Shown here: positions 16,554 to 26,011 of the stretch, piece by piece
How the letters are laid out: every line of letters starts with the position of its first letter
Numbering within the stretch: position 1 is the first letter of the stretch
Source: Burkholderiales bacterium 67-32
Lineage (GTDB): Bacteria > Pseudomonadota > Gammaproteobacteria > Burkholderiales > Burkholderiaceae_B
Length of the DNA stretch: 64,000 nt
NCBI GenBank assembly: GCA_001898625.1
Contig: MKUP01000023.1
Location: 1 to 64,000 of the forward strand
Direction of reading: 5' to 3'
Translations under genes and position numbers: made by a program
Notes under the pieces: model-generated
Seen by the model: the letters and a program-made list of their open reading frames with translations, nothing else
Told to the model about the DNA's origin: nothing
The model's database searches: none

Positions 16554-17504
16554 ATGCCTCATGCGATTTCGCGGCCTCCCAGCCCCTCTGGTGATCGTCC
16601 CGTACCCGATACGCCTCCCGTCGCGCCGGCCTCTTCTTCCGGGATGGGGCCGGGGGCGGCGTTCCGGCCGCCGGGTGCAGGCGCCGCAGCCTCCTTCCAG
16701 TCGGCCCGGCAGCAAAGCAACCTGGCCAGGGAGCGCGTAACAAGCGCGCTGAACCGCATGGCGGCAGCGCAGCGAGAGGCCGCCGAGGTACTGGCCCGGG
16801 AGGACACGGGAACCCCCGCCGCGCCGCCGTCCACGGTCTGGGTTTCGGTGCGCGAGTTGTTGCTGCAGGGGCCGATCGTTATCGCGGAAGGCGACCGCAA
16901 TCAGGCAGATCGGACGATCGTGCCGACCGGGCTCCTGGAATACGACAGGGAGAGGGACTATGCGGCCAGGGCCGAGGGGCAAATGGCTCCGTATCGGCAC
17001 GAAGCGCGCCGGCGCCTGCTGGCGCTTGCGGACGTCCCCCATGCGCAAGCCCAACGCGCGGCATTGAGTGAGCAGTTGCAGCTTTATGCCCTGGCTTCCG
17101 AGCCCTTCGGTATCCGCGATGCGGGCGGCCGCAGCCTCCACCTGGAGCAGCAGACGTATCGTGCCTACCTCGATGTACTGAGTTCGGGGCTGGAGCCGGA
17201 GGCGCCGCCAGCCCAGGTCTCGGGGGAAGTGTCGCTTATCGATCTGGGGTTTTCCCCGCACATTGTCATGCAGCTTCTGGAGCGCGAGGGCGGACTGGAG
17301 TCGTTGGACAGGGTGGCCGCGCTGGTTCCCCGTCTTCTCGCAAACGGCCTTTCCGTGGAGCGCATCGGTGACATCGCGGTGGAGCGCGACGGCCTTCGGG
17401 AACTGGAAAGGATAGCGGCGGGATTCAACCCTGCCGCAGGTCCGGCAGGGCACGCGGGCGCCGCTGGTGGTCGGTCGCCACATAGACCAGGGTGGCTTCG
17501 GTGA
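16554..17504 (+). CDS. Protein with TALE-like repeat signature near its C terminus; otherwise unrecognised
   Basis: This predicted 316-residue protein has about 50 Pro/Ser/Ala-rich residues, then a mostly helical middle with no domain I recognise. Residues 233-265 form a 33-residue unit that matches the TAL-effector repeat pattern: Phe1, Ser2, Pro3, Val6, Leu9, Gly14-Gly15, Leu19, Val22, Leu25, Pro27, Leu29, final Gly. Residues 266-290 begin a second unit (Leu1, Ser2, Glu4, Ile6, Ile9-Ala10, Gly15, Leu19, Ile22). The pattern then stops. The last 26 residues are read antisense to the end of the thioesterase gene at 17425, so the protein may be truncated there. DNA binding is inference. No ribosome site is obvious at the ATG. 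Confidence 0.5.
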   Translation: MPHAISRPPSPSGDRPVPDTPPVAPASSSGMGPGAAFRPPGAGAAASFQSARQQSNLARERVTSALNRMAAAQREAAEVLAREDTGTPAAPPSTVWVSVRELLLQGPIVIAEGDRNQADRTIVPTGLLEYDRERDYAARAEGQMAPYRHEARRRLLALADVPHAQAQRAALSEQLQLYALASEPFGIRDAGGRSLHLEQQTYRAYLDVLSSGLEPEAPPAQVSGEVSLIDLGFSPHIVMQLLEREGGLESLDRVAALVPRLLANGLSVERIGDIAVERDGLRELERIAAGFNPAAGPAGHAGAAGGRSPHRPGWLR

Positions 17505-17853
17505 CCTTGACGACTTCAGAGTTGAGCCGGATGCGTTCGGCGTAGACCTCGACCGCGACCGTGATCGAGGTGCGGCCCGTCTTGACGATGTGGGCGTAGA
17601 AGCTGAGCAGGTCGCCCACGAACACCGGTTCCTTGAATATGAACGAGGTCACGGCCACGGTGGCGACGCGGCCGTTGGCGCGGCCCTGGGCGGGCACCGA
17701 CCCGGCCAGGTCGACCTGGGCCATGATCCAGCCGCCGAACACGTCGCCCGACGGGTTGGAATCGCCCGGCATGGGGATGACGCGCAGCACCGGCATCTGG
17801 CCGGCGGGCAGCGAATTGGGGGCGGGGGGCGGATAGGGTAGCGAATCGGTCAC
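17425..17853 (-). CDS. Acyl-CoA thioesterase, hot-dog fold (YciA-like)
   Basis: This 142-residue single hot-dog-domain thioesterase hydrolyses acyl-CoA. The segment MPGDSNPSGDVFGGWIMAQVD carries the catalytic Asp and following helix of the YciA/ACOT group. SFIFKEPVFVGDLLSFYAHI and VVKVTEATLVYVATD are the later strands. The GTG start at 17853 is preceded by GGAG six bases upstream in the gene sense. The ATG at the MPVLRV position is an alternative. The 3' end overlaps the convergent gene at 16554 by 80 bases. Confidence 0.88.
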   Translation of the reverse strand: MTDSLPYPPPAPNSLPAGQMPVLRVIPMPGDSNPSGDVFGGWIMAQVDLAGSVPAQGRANGRVATVAVTSFIFKEPVFVGDLLSFYAHIVKTGRTSITVAVEVYAERIRLNSEVVKVTEATLVYVATDHQRRPRALPDLRQG

Positions 17854-17967
17854 GCAGGACTCCAGGTAAAGATCGGCGGCGCGGGGCCATGCGGGAAGTG
17901 TATGCCCGGCCGGGGCGCGGTATCGGCCCACGGTACAATTTCCGCCGGTTCCTTCCCGGTTGCAAGC

Positions 17968-18879
17968 ATGGAAGCCAAGTGGCTCGAAGATTTCATCGCG
18001 CTGGCCGAAACCCGTTCGTTTTCGCGGGCGGCCGAGCTGCGACACATCACGCAGCCCGCCTTCTCGCGCCGTATCCAGGCCCTGGAGGCCTGGGTCGGCA
18101 CCGACCTGGTCGACCGCGCGGTCTATCCCACCCGCCTGACGCCCGCCGGCGAGACCTTCCGCGCTGAAGCCATCGCCATGCTGGCCAAGCTGGACGAGAC
18201 CCGGGCGATGCTGCGCGGCATGCGCCCCGCCTCGCAGGAAGTGATCGACTTCGCCGTGCCGCATACCCTGTCGCTGACCTTCTTCCCGCGCTGGCTGAGC
18301 CGCATCCGGGCCGAGGCCGGCCTGCCTGACTTCACGGCCCGCCTGATGGCGCTGAACGTCCACGACGCCGCGATCAGCCTGGTCCAGGGCGGCAGCGACC
18401 TCGTCATGGTCTATTACCATCCCCGCCAGCCGGTCCAGCTCGATCCGCGCCACTACGACATGCTGGTGCTGGGCAGCGAAGCGGTCTACCCCTACGCGCG
18501 CGGCAAGCCCGACGGCACGCCGGAGTACGTGCTGGGCGAGGGCGGTCCGGTGCCCTACCTGGCCTACGCGCCCAACGCCTACCTGGGCCGCATCGTCGAC
18601 CTGATCCTGGCGGGCGCCCAGCCCCGGCCGCCGCTGGACGAGCGCTATGAAACCGACATGGCCGAGGGCTTGAAGGCCATGGCGCTCGAAGGCCACGGGG
18701 TGGCCTTCCTGCCCGAGAGCGCGGTCACCCGCGAGGTTGCCTCGCACCGCCTGGCCTGCGCCGGCGAGGCCTATACCGAGACCATGGAGATCCGGCTCTA
18801 CCGCGAGCGGGCGCCGGCCGGCGGCCCCGCCAAGCCGCTGGTCGACGCCCTGTGGAATTACCTGTCGGGCGCGCGCTGA
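17968..18879 (+). CDS. LysR-family regulator, probable regulator of aspA
   Basis: This 303-residue LysR protein has MEAKWLEDFIALAETRSFSR and AAELRHITQPAFSRRIQALE as its helix-turn-helix. The ATG at 17968 gives the usual N terminus. It lies directly upstream of aspA in the same orientation. The 148-base gap downstream contains repeated ATTGGC/GCCAAT half-sites (see 18906-18950), so it may control aspA rather than its own promoter alone. The effector domain is of the short HypT-like type, but I cannot name the inducer. Confidence 0.88.
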   Translation: MEAKWLEDFIALAETRSFSRAAELRHITQPAFSRRIQALEAWVGTDLVDRAVYPTRLTPAGETFRAEAIAMLAKLDETRAMLRGMRPASQEVIDFAVPHTLSLTFFPRWLSRIRAEAGLPDFTARLMALNVHDAAISLVQGGSDLVMVYYHPRQPVQLDPRHYDMLVLGSEAVYPYARGKPDGTPEYVLGEGGPVPYLAYAPNAYLGRIVDLILAGAQPRPPLDERYETDMAEGLKAMALEGHGVAFLPESAVTREVASHRLACAGEAYTETMEIRLYRERAPAGGPAKPLVDALWNYLSGAR

Positions 18880-18905
18880 GGTTTGCCGCCGCCGGGCGCT
18901 TTCCT

Positions 18906-18950
18906 GGCAATGCAAAAAAAACATTGGCCAATGCGAACACGGCATTGGCG
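18906..18950. promoter_or_regulatory. Clustered ATTGGC/GCCAAT half-sites upstream of aspA
   Basis: CATTGGCCAATG at 18922-18933 is a perfect 12-bp palindrome. It is flanked by GGCAATGC at 18906-18913 and GGCATTGGCG at 18941-18950, giving further half-sites of the same word. An A-run of eight lies between the first two. The cluster is between the LysR stop (18879) and the aspA ATG (19028), where an activator would bind. Confidence 0.5.
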
Positions 18951-19027
18951 CTATCGGGGAGCGCCTGCCTATAGTGTTTTCCATAGGGCGCCGCATGGTG
19001 CGGCGGCCTTTCCGATGGACATCGAAC

Positions 19028-20461
<1,434 letters not shown>

Positions 20462-20497
20462 GGTAAGAGGGCTGGCTTGGGAGGGGGAGGGCACGTG

Positions 20498-20515
20498 CCC
20501 GGGCTTCGGCTCGGG
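20498..20515 (+). terminator. UUCG-capped hairpin after aspA
   Basis: A 7-bp stem (CCCGGGC at 20498-20504 with GCTCGGG at 20509-20515, one G-U pair) is closed by a TTCG tetraloop and followed by TAAAAAT. It is placed between aspA and gltI, where it could separate the two transcripts. The following T-run is poor, so it may be only a partial terminator. Confidence 0.45.
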
Positions 20516-20592
20516 TAAAAATCCATGTCCGTACTGTCGGCTTGTTGCTACACTCGGCCGACATTAGTTATTAGTTACGGAAGGGAGATTCC

Positions 20593-21498
20593 ATGAAGAA
20601 GCTCGTGCTGCTCTCCGCCGCGCTGACCCTGGTCGCCGTGTCGTCTGTATCGGCGCAAGACCTGACTGGCCGGCTCAAGAAGATCAAGGATTCGGGGACG
20701 CTGACGCTCGGTTATCGCGATTCCTCCATTCCCTTTTCTTACCTCGACGACAACCAGAAATCCATCGGCTACTCGATGGACATCTGCTACAAGATCGCCG
20801 ACGCGGTCAAGAGCCACCTGAAGCTGCCCAAGCTCAACATCGCGCTCTCGCCGGTCACCTCGGCCACCCGCATTCCCCTCATCGCCAACGGCACGGTCGA
20901 CCTCGAGTGCGGGTCCACCACCAACAATGCCGAACGCCAGCAGCAGGTATCGTTCGCGCCGACCACGTTCGTGACGGCCACGCGCTTCGTCGCCAAGAAA
21001 AGCGCGAAACTGAACGATCTTTCAGACTTCAAGGGTAAGACCGTCGTGTCGACGGCCGGCACCAGCAACCTGAAGTGGCTGACCGAGACCAACGGCAAGG
21101 AAAACCTGGGCATGCAGATCATCCCGGCCAAGGACCATGCCGATGCCTTCCTGATGGTCGACAGCGGGCGCGCCGCGGCGTTCTTCATGGACGATATCCT
21201 GCTGTACGGGCTGGTGGCCAATTCCAAGAGCCCGGACCAGTGGATGGTCAGCAGCAAGGCCTATACCGTCGAACCCTACGGCATGATCGAGCCCAAGGGC
21301 GATCCCGAGTTCAAGAAGGTGGTGGACGATGCGGTCGTGGCGTTGATGAAGTCCGGCGAGGTCGAGAAGCTCTATCAGAAGTGGTTCAACTCGCCCATCC
21401 CGCCGCGCAACGTCAACCTGAAGGTGCCGATGAGCGACGCGCTCAAGAAGGTCATCGCCAACCCGACCGATTCGGGCGATCCAGCGGCCTATCGCTGA
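20593..21498 (+). CDS. gltI: Glutamate/aspartate ABC transporter, periplasmic binding protein
   Basis: This 301-residue family-3 extracellular solute-binding protein starts with the signal peptide MKKLVLLSAALTLVAVSSVSA and is followed by LTGRLKKIKDSGTLTLGYR, a hallmark of GltI. PVTSATRIPLIANGTVDLECG contains the ligand-contacting Thr/Arg cluster for acidic amino acids. It captures glutamate and aspartate in the periplasm for GltJKL. GGAAGGGAG precedes the ATG. A stem-loop after the stop separates it from gltJ and probably allows excess binding protein. Confidence 0.93.
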   Translation: MKKLVLLSAALTLVAVSSVSAQDLTGRLKKIKDSGTLTLGYRDSSIPFSYLDDNQKSIGYSMDICYKIADAVKSHLKLPKLNIALSPVTSATRIPLIANGTVDLECGSTTNNAERQQQVSFAPTTFVTATRFVAKKSAKLNDLSDFKGKTVVSTAGTSNLKWLTETNGKENLGMQIIPAKDHADAFLMVDSGRAAAFFMDDILLYGLVANSKSPDQWMVSSKAYTVEPYGMIEPKGDPEFKKVVDDAVVALMKSGEVEKLYQKWFNSPIPPRNVNLKVPMSDALKKVIANPTDSGDPAAYR

Positions 21499-21551
21499 TG
21501 CGGAGCCGGCCGGGCAGCCGGCCATGCGCCGCGGATGATCAAGCAGGACTT

Positions 21552-21574
21552 CAGGGGACCCGAGCGGTCCCCTG
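21552..21574 (+). terminator. Stem-loop between gltI and gltJ (attenuator or mRNA stabiliser)
   Basis: A perfect 9-bp stem (CAGGGGACC at 21552-21560, GGTCCCCTG at 21566-21574) with a CGAGC loop is followed by TTTCC. It lies in the 127-base gap after the binding-protein gene. Such structures in ABC operons commonly raise the amount of binding protein over permease. Confidence 0.6.
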
Positions 21575-21625
21575 TTTCCATGGGTCCGGCCCCGTGCCGG
21601 ACCGGGTAAGCACGGCGGAGCCGCG

Positions 21626-22378
21626 ATGAACTACAACTGGAACTGGAAGATCTTCTGGGAGCTGTCGCCCGACGGCCACGGCACCTACATGGATACGCTG
21701 CTGTCGGGCCTGCAGTGGACGCTGGCCACGGCGCTGGCGGCATGGGTGATCGCCTTTGTGCTGGGCTCGATCGTCGGCGTGGTGCGTACCACGCAGGTCA
21801 AGTGGGCCGTCCGCCTGGCCGGGGCCTATGTGGAGCTGTTCCGCAATATCCCGCTGCTGGTGCAGCTTTTCCTGTGGTATTTCGTGTTGCCGGAACTGCT
21901 GCCCGAGGCGCTGGGCAACGCCATCAAGCAGATCGCGCCGCCATGGGGCGCGTACTGGCCGGCGGTGCTGTGCCTGGGGTTCTTCACGTCGTCGCGGGTG
22001 GCCGAGCAGGTGCGGGCCGGCATCGAATCGCTGCCGCGCGGGCAGCGCATGGCGGCCACGGCGCTGGGGCTGCGCGGCGCGCAGGTCTATCGCCATGTGC
22101 TGCTGCCCATCGCCTATCGGGTGATCCTGCCGCCGCTTACGTCCGAGTTCATGAACATCATCAAGAACTCGTCGGTCGCCATGACGATCGGCCTCCTGGA
22201 GCTGACGGGCCGTGCCCGGTCGATGCAGGAGTTCAGCTTCCAGGTGTTCGAGGCTTTCGCCGCGGCCACGGTGCTGTACCTGATCGTCAGCCTGGTGGTC
22301 GTCACCTTCATGCGCTGGGTCGAGCGGCGCGTGGCCGTGCCCGGGTTCATCGGGCCCGCGCGCGACGGCTCGCACTGA
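21626..22378 (+). CDS. gltJ: Glutamate/aspartate ABC transporter permease
   Basis: This 250-residue inner-membrane permease of the His/Glu/Gln/Arg family begins [17 protein letters not shown], as GltJ proteins do. It has about five hydrophobic helices and the EAA loop in [28 protein letters not shown], which contacts the ATPase. It pairs with GltK to form the channel. It precedes gltK by 11 bases. Confidence 0.92.
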   Translation: MNYNWNWKIFWELSPDGHGTYMDTLLSGLQWTLATALAAWVIAFVLGSIVGVVRTTQVKWAVRLAGAYVELFRNIPLLVQLFLWYFVLPELLPEALGNAIKQIAPPWGAYWPAVLCLGFFTSSRVAEQVRAGIESLPRGQRMAATALGLRGAQVYRHVLLPIAYRVILPPLTSEFMNIIKNSSVAMTIGLLELTGRARSMQEFSFQVFEAFAAATVLYLIVSLVVVTFMRWVERRVAVPGFIGPARDGSH

Positions 22379-22389
22379 AGGGGGCGGAC

Positions 22390-23082
22390 ATGTTCGGCGA
22401 TTTCGATTTCGACGTGATCTGGCGCACGGCGCCCTATCTGTTCAAGGAGGGCATGACCTTCACGCTGACGCTGACCGCGATGGCGACGGCGGGCGGCATC
22501 GTCTTCGGCACGCTGCTGGCGATGATGCGGCTGTCGCGCTTTCGCTGGCTGTCGGCGGTGGCGGGCACCTACGTGAACCTGATGCGTTCGTTGCCGCTCC
22601 TGCTGGTGATCTTCTGGTTCTATTTCCTCGTGCCCTACATCGGTGCGTGGATCATCGGGTCGTCCACGCCGATCAAGGTCGGCGCCTATTGGTCCTCGGT
22701 GATCACCTTCACGATGTTCGAGGCGGCATTCTTCTGCGAAATCATGCGGGCCGGCATCCAGTCGATTTCGCGCGGACAGACCTACGCCGCCTATGCGCTG
22801 GGCCTGAACTATTGGCAGACCATGGGCAGCGTGATTCTGCCGCAGGCCTTCCGCAACATGATTCCGGTGCTGTTGACGCAGACGATCGTGTTGTTCCAGG
22901 ACACGTCGCTGGTCTATGTGCTGTCGATCACGGATTTCCTGGGGGCGGCGTCGAAGGTGGCGCAGCGCGACGGGCGTCTGGTGGAGATGTATGTGTTCGC
23001 GGCGGTGGTGTATTTCATCATCTGCTTCGCCGCGTCGAGGCTGGTGCGGCGGTTGCAGCAGCGGGTGGCGATCGTCCGCTGA
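22390..23082 (+). CDS. gltK: Glutamate/aspartate ABC transporter permease
   Basis: This 230-residue permease partner of GltJ begins [20 protein letters not shown]. The EAA loop is [44 protein letters not shown] is a typical GltK transmembrane segment. The ATG at 22390 follows GGGGCGG; longer in-frame starts would overlap gltJ. The operon continues with gltL 32 bases after the stop. Confidence 0.92.
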   Translation: MFGDFDFDVIWRTAPYLFKEGMTFTLTLTAMATAGGIVFGTLLAMMRLSRFRWLSAVAGTYVNLMRSLPLLLVIFWFYFLVPYIGAWIIGSSTPIKVGAYWSSVITFTMFEAAFFCEIMRAGIQSISRGQTYAAYALGLNYWQTMGSVILPQAFRNMIPVLLTQTIVLFQDTSLVYVLSITDFLGAASKVAQRDGRLVEMYVFAAVVYFIICFAASRLVRRLQQRVAIVR

Positions 23083-23114
23083 CGGGGCCCGGGATACTTT
23101 CAGGAGAGTCTCGA

Positions 23115-23849
23115 ATGATCGAGATCAAGCATGTGAGCAAGTGGTACGGGTCTTTCCAGGTGTTGGCCGATTGTTCGACGTCGGTGGCGACGGGCGAGGT
23201 GGTGGTGGTGTGCGGGCCGTCGGGGTCGGGCAAGTCGACGCTGATCAAGACGGTCAACGCGCTGGAGCCGTTCCAGGAAGGGGAGATCGTGGTGGATGGT
23301 ATTTCGGTGGGGGACGCGAAGACGGACCTGCCGAAGCTGCGGTCGAAGGTGGGGATGGTGTTCCAGCATTTCGAGCTGTTTCCTCATCTGTCGGTGATGG
23401 ACAATCTGACGCTGGCGCAGGTGAAGGTGTTGGGGCGGGGGAAGGACGAGGCAGTGGAGCGGGCGCGCAAGCTGCTGGATCGGGTGGGGTTGAAGGCGCA
23501 GCAGGAGAAGTTTCCGGGGCAGTTGTCGGGGGGGCAGCAGCAGCGGGTGGCGATCGCGCGGGCGTTGTCGATGGATCCGATCGCGATGTTGTTCGATGAG
23601 CCGACGTCGGCGCTGGATCCGGAGATGGTGAATGAGGTGCTGGATGTGATGGTGGATCTGGCCAAAGAGGGCATGACGATGATGGTGGTGACCCACGAGA
23701 TGGGGTTCGCCAGGAAGGTGGCGCATCGAGTGGTGTTCATGGATGGGGGGAGGATCGTGGAGGACACCGACAAGGAGGCGTTCTTCGATCCGTCGGCACA
23801 GCGGTCCGAGCGGGCGCGCCATTTCTTGTCGAAGATATTGCCGCATTGA
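23115..23849 (+). CDS. gltL: Glutamate/aspartate ABC transporter ATPase
   Basis: This 244-residue ATPase energises GltJK. Walker A is GPSGSGKST, the signature is LSGGQQQR, Walker B is [14 protein letters not shown] and the switch histidine is in [18 protein letters not shown] precedes the ATG at 23115. Codon choice is strongly biased to G at the third position (many GGG, GTG, TTG), unlike gltI and gltJ. It is the last gene of the importer operon and converges on a LysR gene. Confidence 0.93.
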   Translation: MIEIKHVSKWYGSFQVLADCSTSVATGEVVVVCGPSGSGKSTLIKTVNALEPFQEGEIVVDGISVGDAKTDLPKLRSKVGMVFQHFELFPHLSVMDNLTLAQVKVLGRGKDEAVERARKLLDRVGLKAQQEKFPGQLSGGQQQRVAIARALSMDPIAMLFDEPTSALDPEMVNEVLDVMVDLAKEGMTMMVVTHEMGFARKVAHRVVFMDGGRIVEDTDKEAFFDPSAQRSERARHFLSKILPH

Positions 23850-23873
23850 TTTAGAGGGGGCGAGGTCTCCCCG

Positions 23874-24794
23874 CTACCACGACAACCCTTCTTCCCTGTC
23901 GCGCCGCCGGTGCGCGAACCGTTCCGCCAGGAAGTCCACGAAGGCGGTGGTCTTGGCGGACAGGTTCTGGCGTTCGGGGTAGAGCGCGAAGATGTCGGCC
24001 GAGGGGGTGTGCCAGTCTTCCAGGACGGTCACCAGCCTGCCCGAGCGCAGGTAGGCGCCGACCTCCCATTCCGAACGCATGATGATGCCGTGGCCTTCCA
24101 GGGCCCAGTACAGGGCGCTTTCGCCGTCGTTGGCGCTGAGAGGGCCGCGGACCTTGACGGTTTCGGTGCGGGTGCCGGAGCGCAGGTGCCAGGTGCCGTA
24201 GGCGGTGTCGCTTTCGCGGATGACGATGCAGGGGTGGCGGGCGAGGTCGCGCGGGGAGGCAGGTGGGGGGTGGCGTTTCAGGTAGATGGGGGAGGCGCAC
24301 AGCAGGCGGCGGTTGGAGGCGATCTTGCGGGCGGTCAGGCGGGCGTCGGGGAGGTCGCCGATGCGGATGCAGACGTCGAAGGACTCGTCCAGCAGGCTGG
24401 CGGGGCGGTCGGTCAGGTGGAGTTGGGCCTGGACGGCGGGGAAGCGCTTGAGGAAGTCGGACAGGGCGGGGGCGATGTGGTGGCGGCCGAAGCCCAGGGT
24501 GGCGTTGATGCGCAGCAGGCCGCGGGGTTCGTCGCGGCTGCGGCCGACCGTGTGTTCGAGTTCCTCGACGTCGGCCAGGATGCGGTTGCCTTCGCGCAGG
24601 TAGAGCTCGCCCTCGTGGGTCAGCGCGATGCGGCGGGTGGTGCGGTTGAGCAGGCGCACGCCCAGGCGCTGTTCCAGCCGTTGCAGGCGCTTGCTGACGG
24701 CGGGGGTGGACAGGCCCAGTTCGCGGGCGGCGGCCGACAGGCTGCCGTGGCGGATCAGGAGCGAGAAGAAGGCGAGGTCGGAGATGGTGTCCAT
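23874..24794 (-). CDS. LysR-family regulator, DmlR-like
   Basis: This 306-residue LysR protein has the helix-turn-helix in SLSAAARELGLSTPAVSKRLQRLEQ. The start at 24794 (MDTISDLAFFSLLIRHG) is preferred to the longer start at 24833 because it fits the family N terminus. It is divergent from the D-malate/tartrate dehydrogenase gene at 24936, exactly as dmlR is to dmlA in Escherichia coli, so it probably activates that gene in response to D-malate or tartrate. The 141-base gap is AT-richer than its surroundings and should hold both promoters. Confidence 0.88.
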   Translation of the reverse strand: MDTISDLAFFSLLIRHGSLSAAARELGLSTPAVSKRLQRLEQRLGVRLLNRTTRRIALTHEGELYLREGNRILADVEELEHTVGRSRDEPRGLLRINATLGFGRHHIAPALSDFLKRFPAVQAQLHLTDRPASLLDESFDVCIRIGDLPDARLTARKIASNRRLLCASPIYLKRHPPPASPRDLARHPCIVIRESDTAYGTWHLRSGTRTETVKVRGPLSANDGESALYWALEGHGIIMRSEWEVGAYLRSGRLVTVLEDWHTPSADIFALYPERQNLSAKTTAFVDFLAERFAHRRRDREEGLSW

Positions 24795-24935
24795 TGTTAA
24801 CTTCAAGTCAATAATGGTTTTTATCTCGTTCAATTATGAAGGGCAAGCGCGGGATACACTTGATTCATTCCATCCCGCACCGGTTTGCGCGACAGGTTTG
24901 CGCGCCGGCGCCTCTACGACGAGGACGTTTCATCC

Positions 24936-26003
24936 ATGGCCCACCGCATTGCAGTGATACCCGGCGACGGCATCGGCACCGAGGTCGTTCCAGAAGGCTT
25001 GCGTGTCCTGGAGGCGGCGGCGTCGCGCTTCGGCATCGGGCTGTCCTTCGACCGCTTCGACTTCGCCTCGTGCGCCTACTACGCCCAGCATGGCGCGATG
25101 CTGCCCGACGACTGGAAGGAGCAGATCGGCGGCCATGACGCGATCTTCTTCGGCGCGGTGGGTTGGCCGGCCACGGTGCCGGACCACGTTTCGCTGTGGG
25201 GCTCGCTGCTGAAATTCCGCCGCGAGTTCGACCAGTATGTGAATCTGCGCCCCGTGCGGCTGATGCCCGGCGTGCCGTCGCCGCTGGCCAACCGCAAGCC
25301 GGGCGACATCGATTTCTACGTGGTGCGCGAGAACACCGAGGGCGAGTATTCCAGCGTGGGCGGCCGCATGTTCGAGGGCACCGAGCGCGAGGTCGTGCTG
25401 CAGGAAACGGTCATGACGCGCACCGGGGTCGACCGGGTGCTGAAGTTCGCCTTCGACCTGGCGGCGTCGCGGCCCCGCAAGCACCTGACCTCGGCCACCA
25501 AGTCCAACGGCATCGCCATCAGCATGCCGTACTGGGACGAGCGGGTGGAGGCGATGGCGGGCAAGTATGGCGACGTGCGGGTGGACAAGTTCCACATCGA
25601 CATCCTGACCGCCAATTTCGTGCTGCATCCCGACTGGTTCGACGTGGTGGTGGCCTCCAACCTGTTCGGCGACATCCTGTCGGACCTGGGGCCCGCCTGC
25701 ACCGGCACGATAGGCATCGCGCCCTCGGCCAACCTGAACCCCGACCGCCGCTTTCCGTCGCTGTTCGAGCCGGTACACGGCTCGGCGCCCGACATCGCGG
25801 GCAAGGGCGTGGCCAATCCCATCGCGCAGATCTGGTCGGGCGCGCTGATGCTGGAATTCCTGGGCCACAAGGCGGCGCACGACGCCATCCTGTCGGCCAT
25901 CGAGACCGTGCTGTCCGACGGCCCGCGCACGCCCGACATGGGGGGCAGGGCGGTCACGTCCGATGTCGGCAAGGCGGTGGCGGAACTCGTCGCCAAGGCT
26001 TAG
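24936..26003 (+). CDS. dmlA: D-malate / tartrate dehydrogenase (decarboxylating)
   Basis: This 355-residue member of the isocitrate/isopropylmalate dehydrogenase family begins MAHRIAVIPGDGIGTEVVPEG. YVVRENTEGEYSSVGGR and FDVVVASNLFGDILSDLGP carry the substrate- and metal-binding residues. LFEPVHGSAPDIAGKGVANP is the NAD-binding loop of the NAD-type enzymes. It oxidises D-malate to pyruvate and CO2, and often acts on L-tartrate (TtuC). The divergent DmlR-like regulator supports D-malate or tartrate. It starts 51 bases inside the longest possible frame, at the family N terminus. A dehalogenase-like gene follows after 8 bases. Confidence 0.9.
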   Translation: MAHRIAVIPGDGIGTEVVPEGLRVLEAAASRFGIGLSFDRFDFASCAYYAQHGAMLPDDWKEQIGGHDAIFFGAVGWPATVPDHVSLWGSLLKFRREFDQYVNLRPVRLMPGVPSPLANRKPGDIDFYVVRENTEGEYSSVGGRMFEGTEREVVLQETVMTRTGVDRVLKFAFDLAASRPRKHLTSATKSNGIAISMPYWDERVEAMAGKYGDVRVDKFHIDILTANFVLHPDWFDVVVASNLFGDILSDLGPACTGTIGIAPSANLNPDRRFPSLFEPVHGSAPDIAGKGVANPIAQIWSGALMLEFLGHKAAHDAILSAIETVLSDGPRTPDMGGRAVTSDVGKAVAELVAKA

Positions 26004-26011
26004 GGGCCATC

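Noticed and set aside
20489-20500. GGGCACGTGCCC palindrome after aspA as an E-box-like regulatory site
   Set aside because: A single short GC palindrome in a GC-rich gap; the adjacent UUCG hairpin is the better supported structure.
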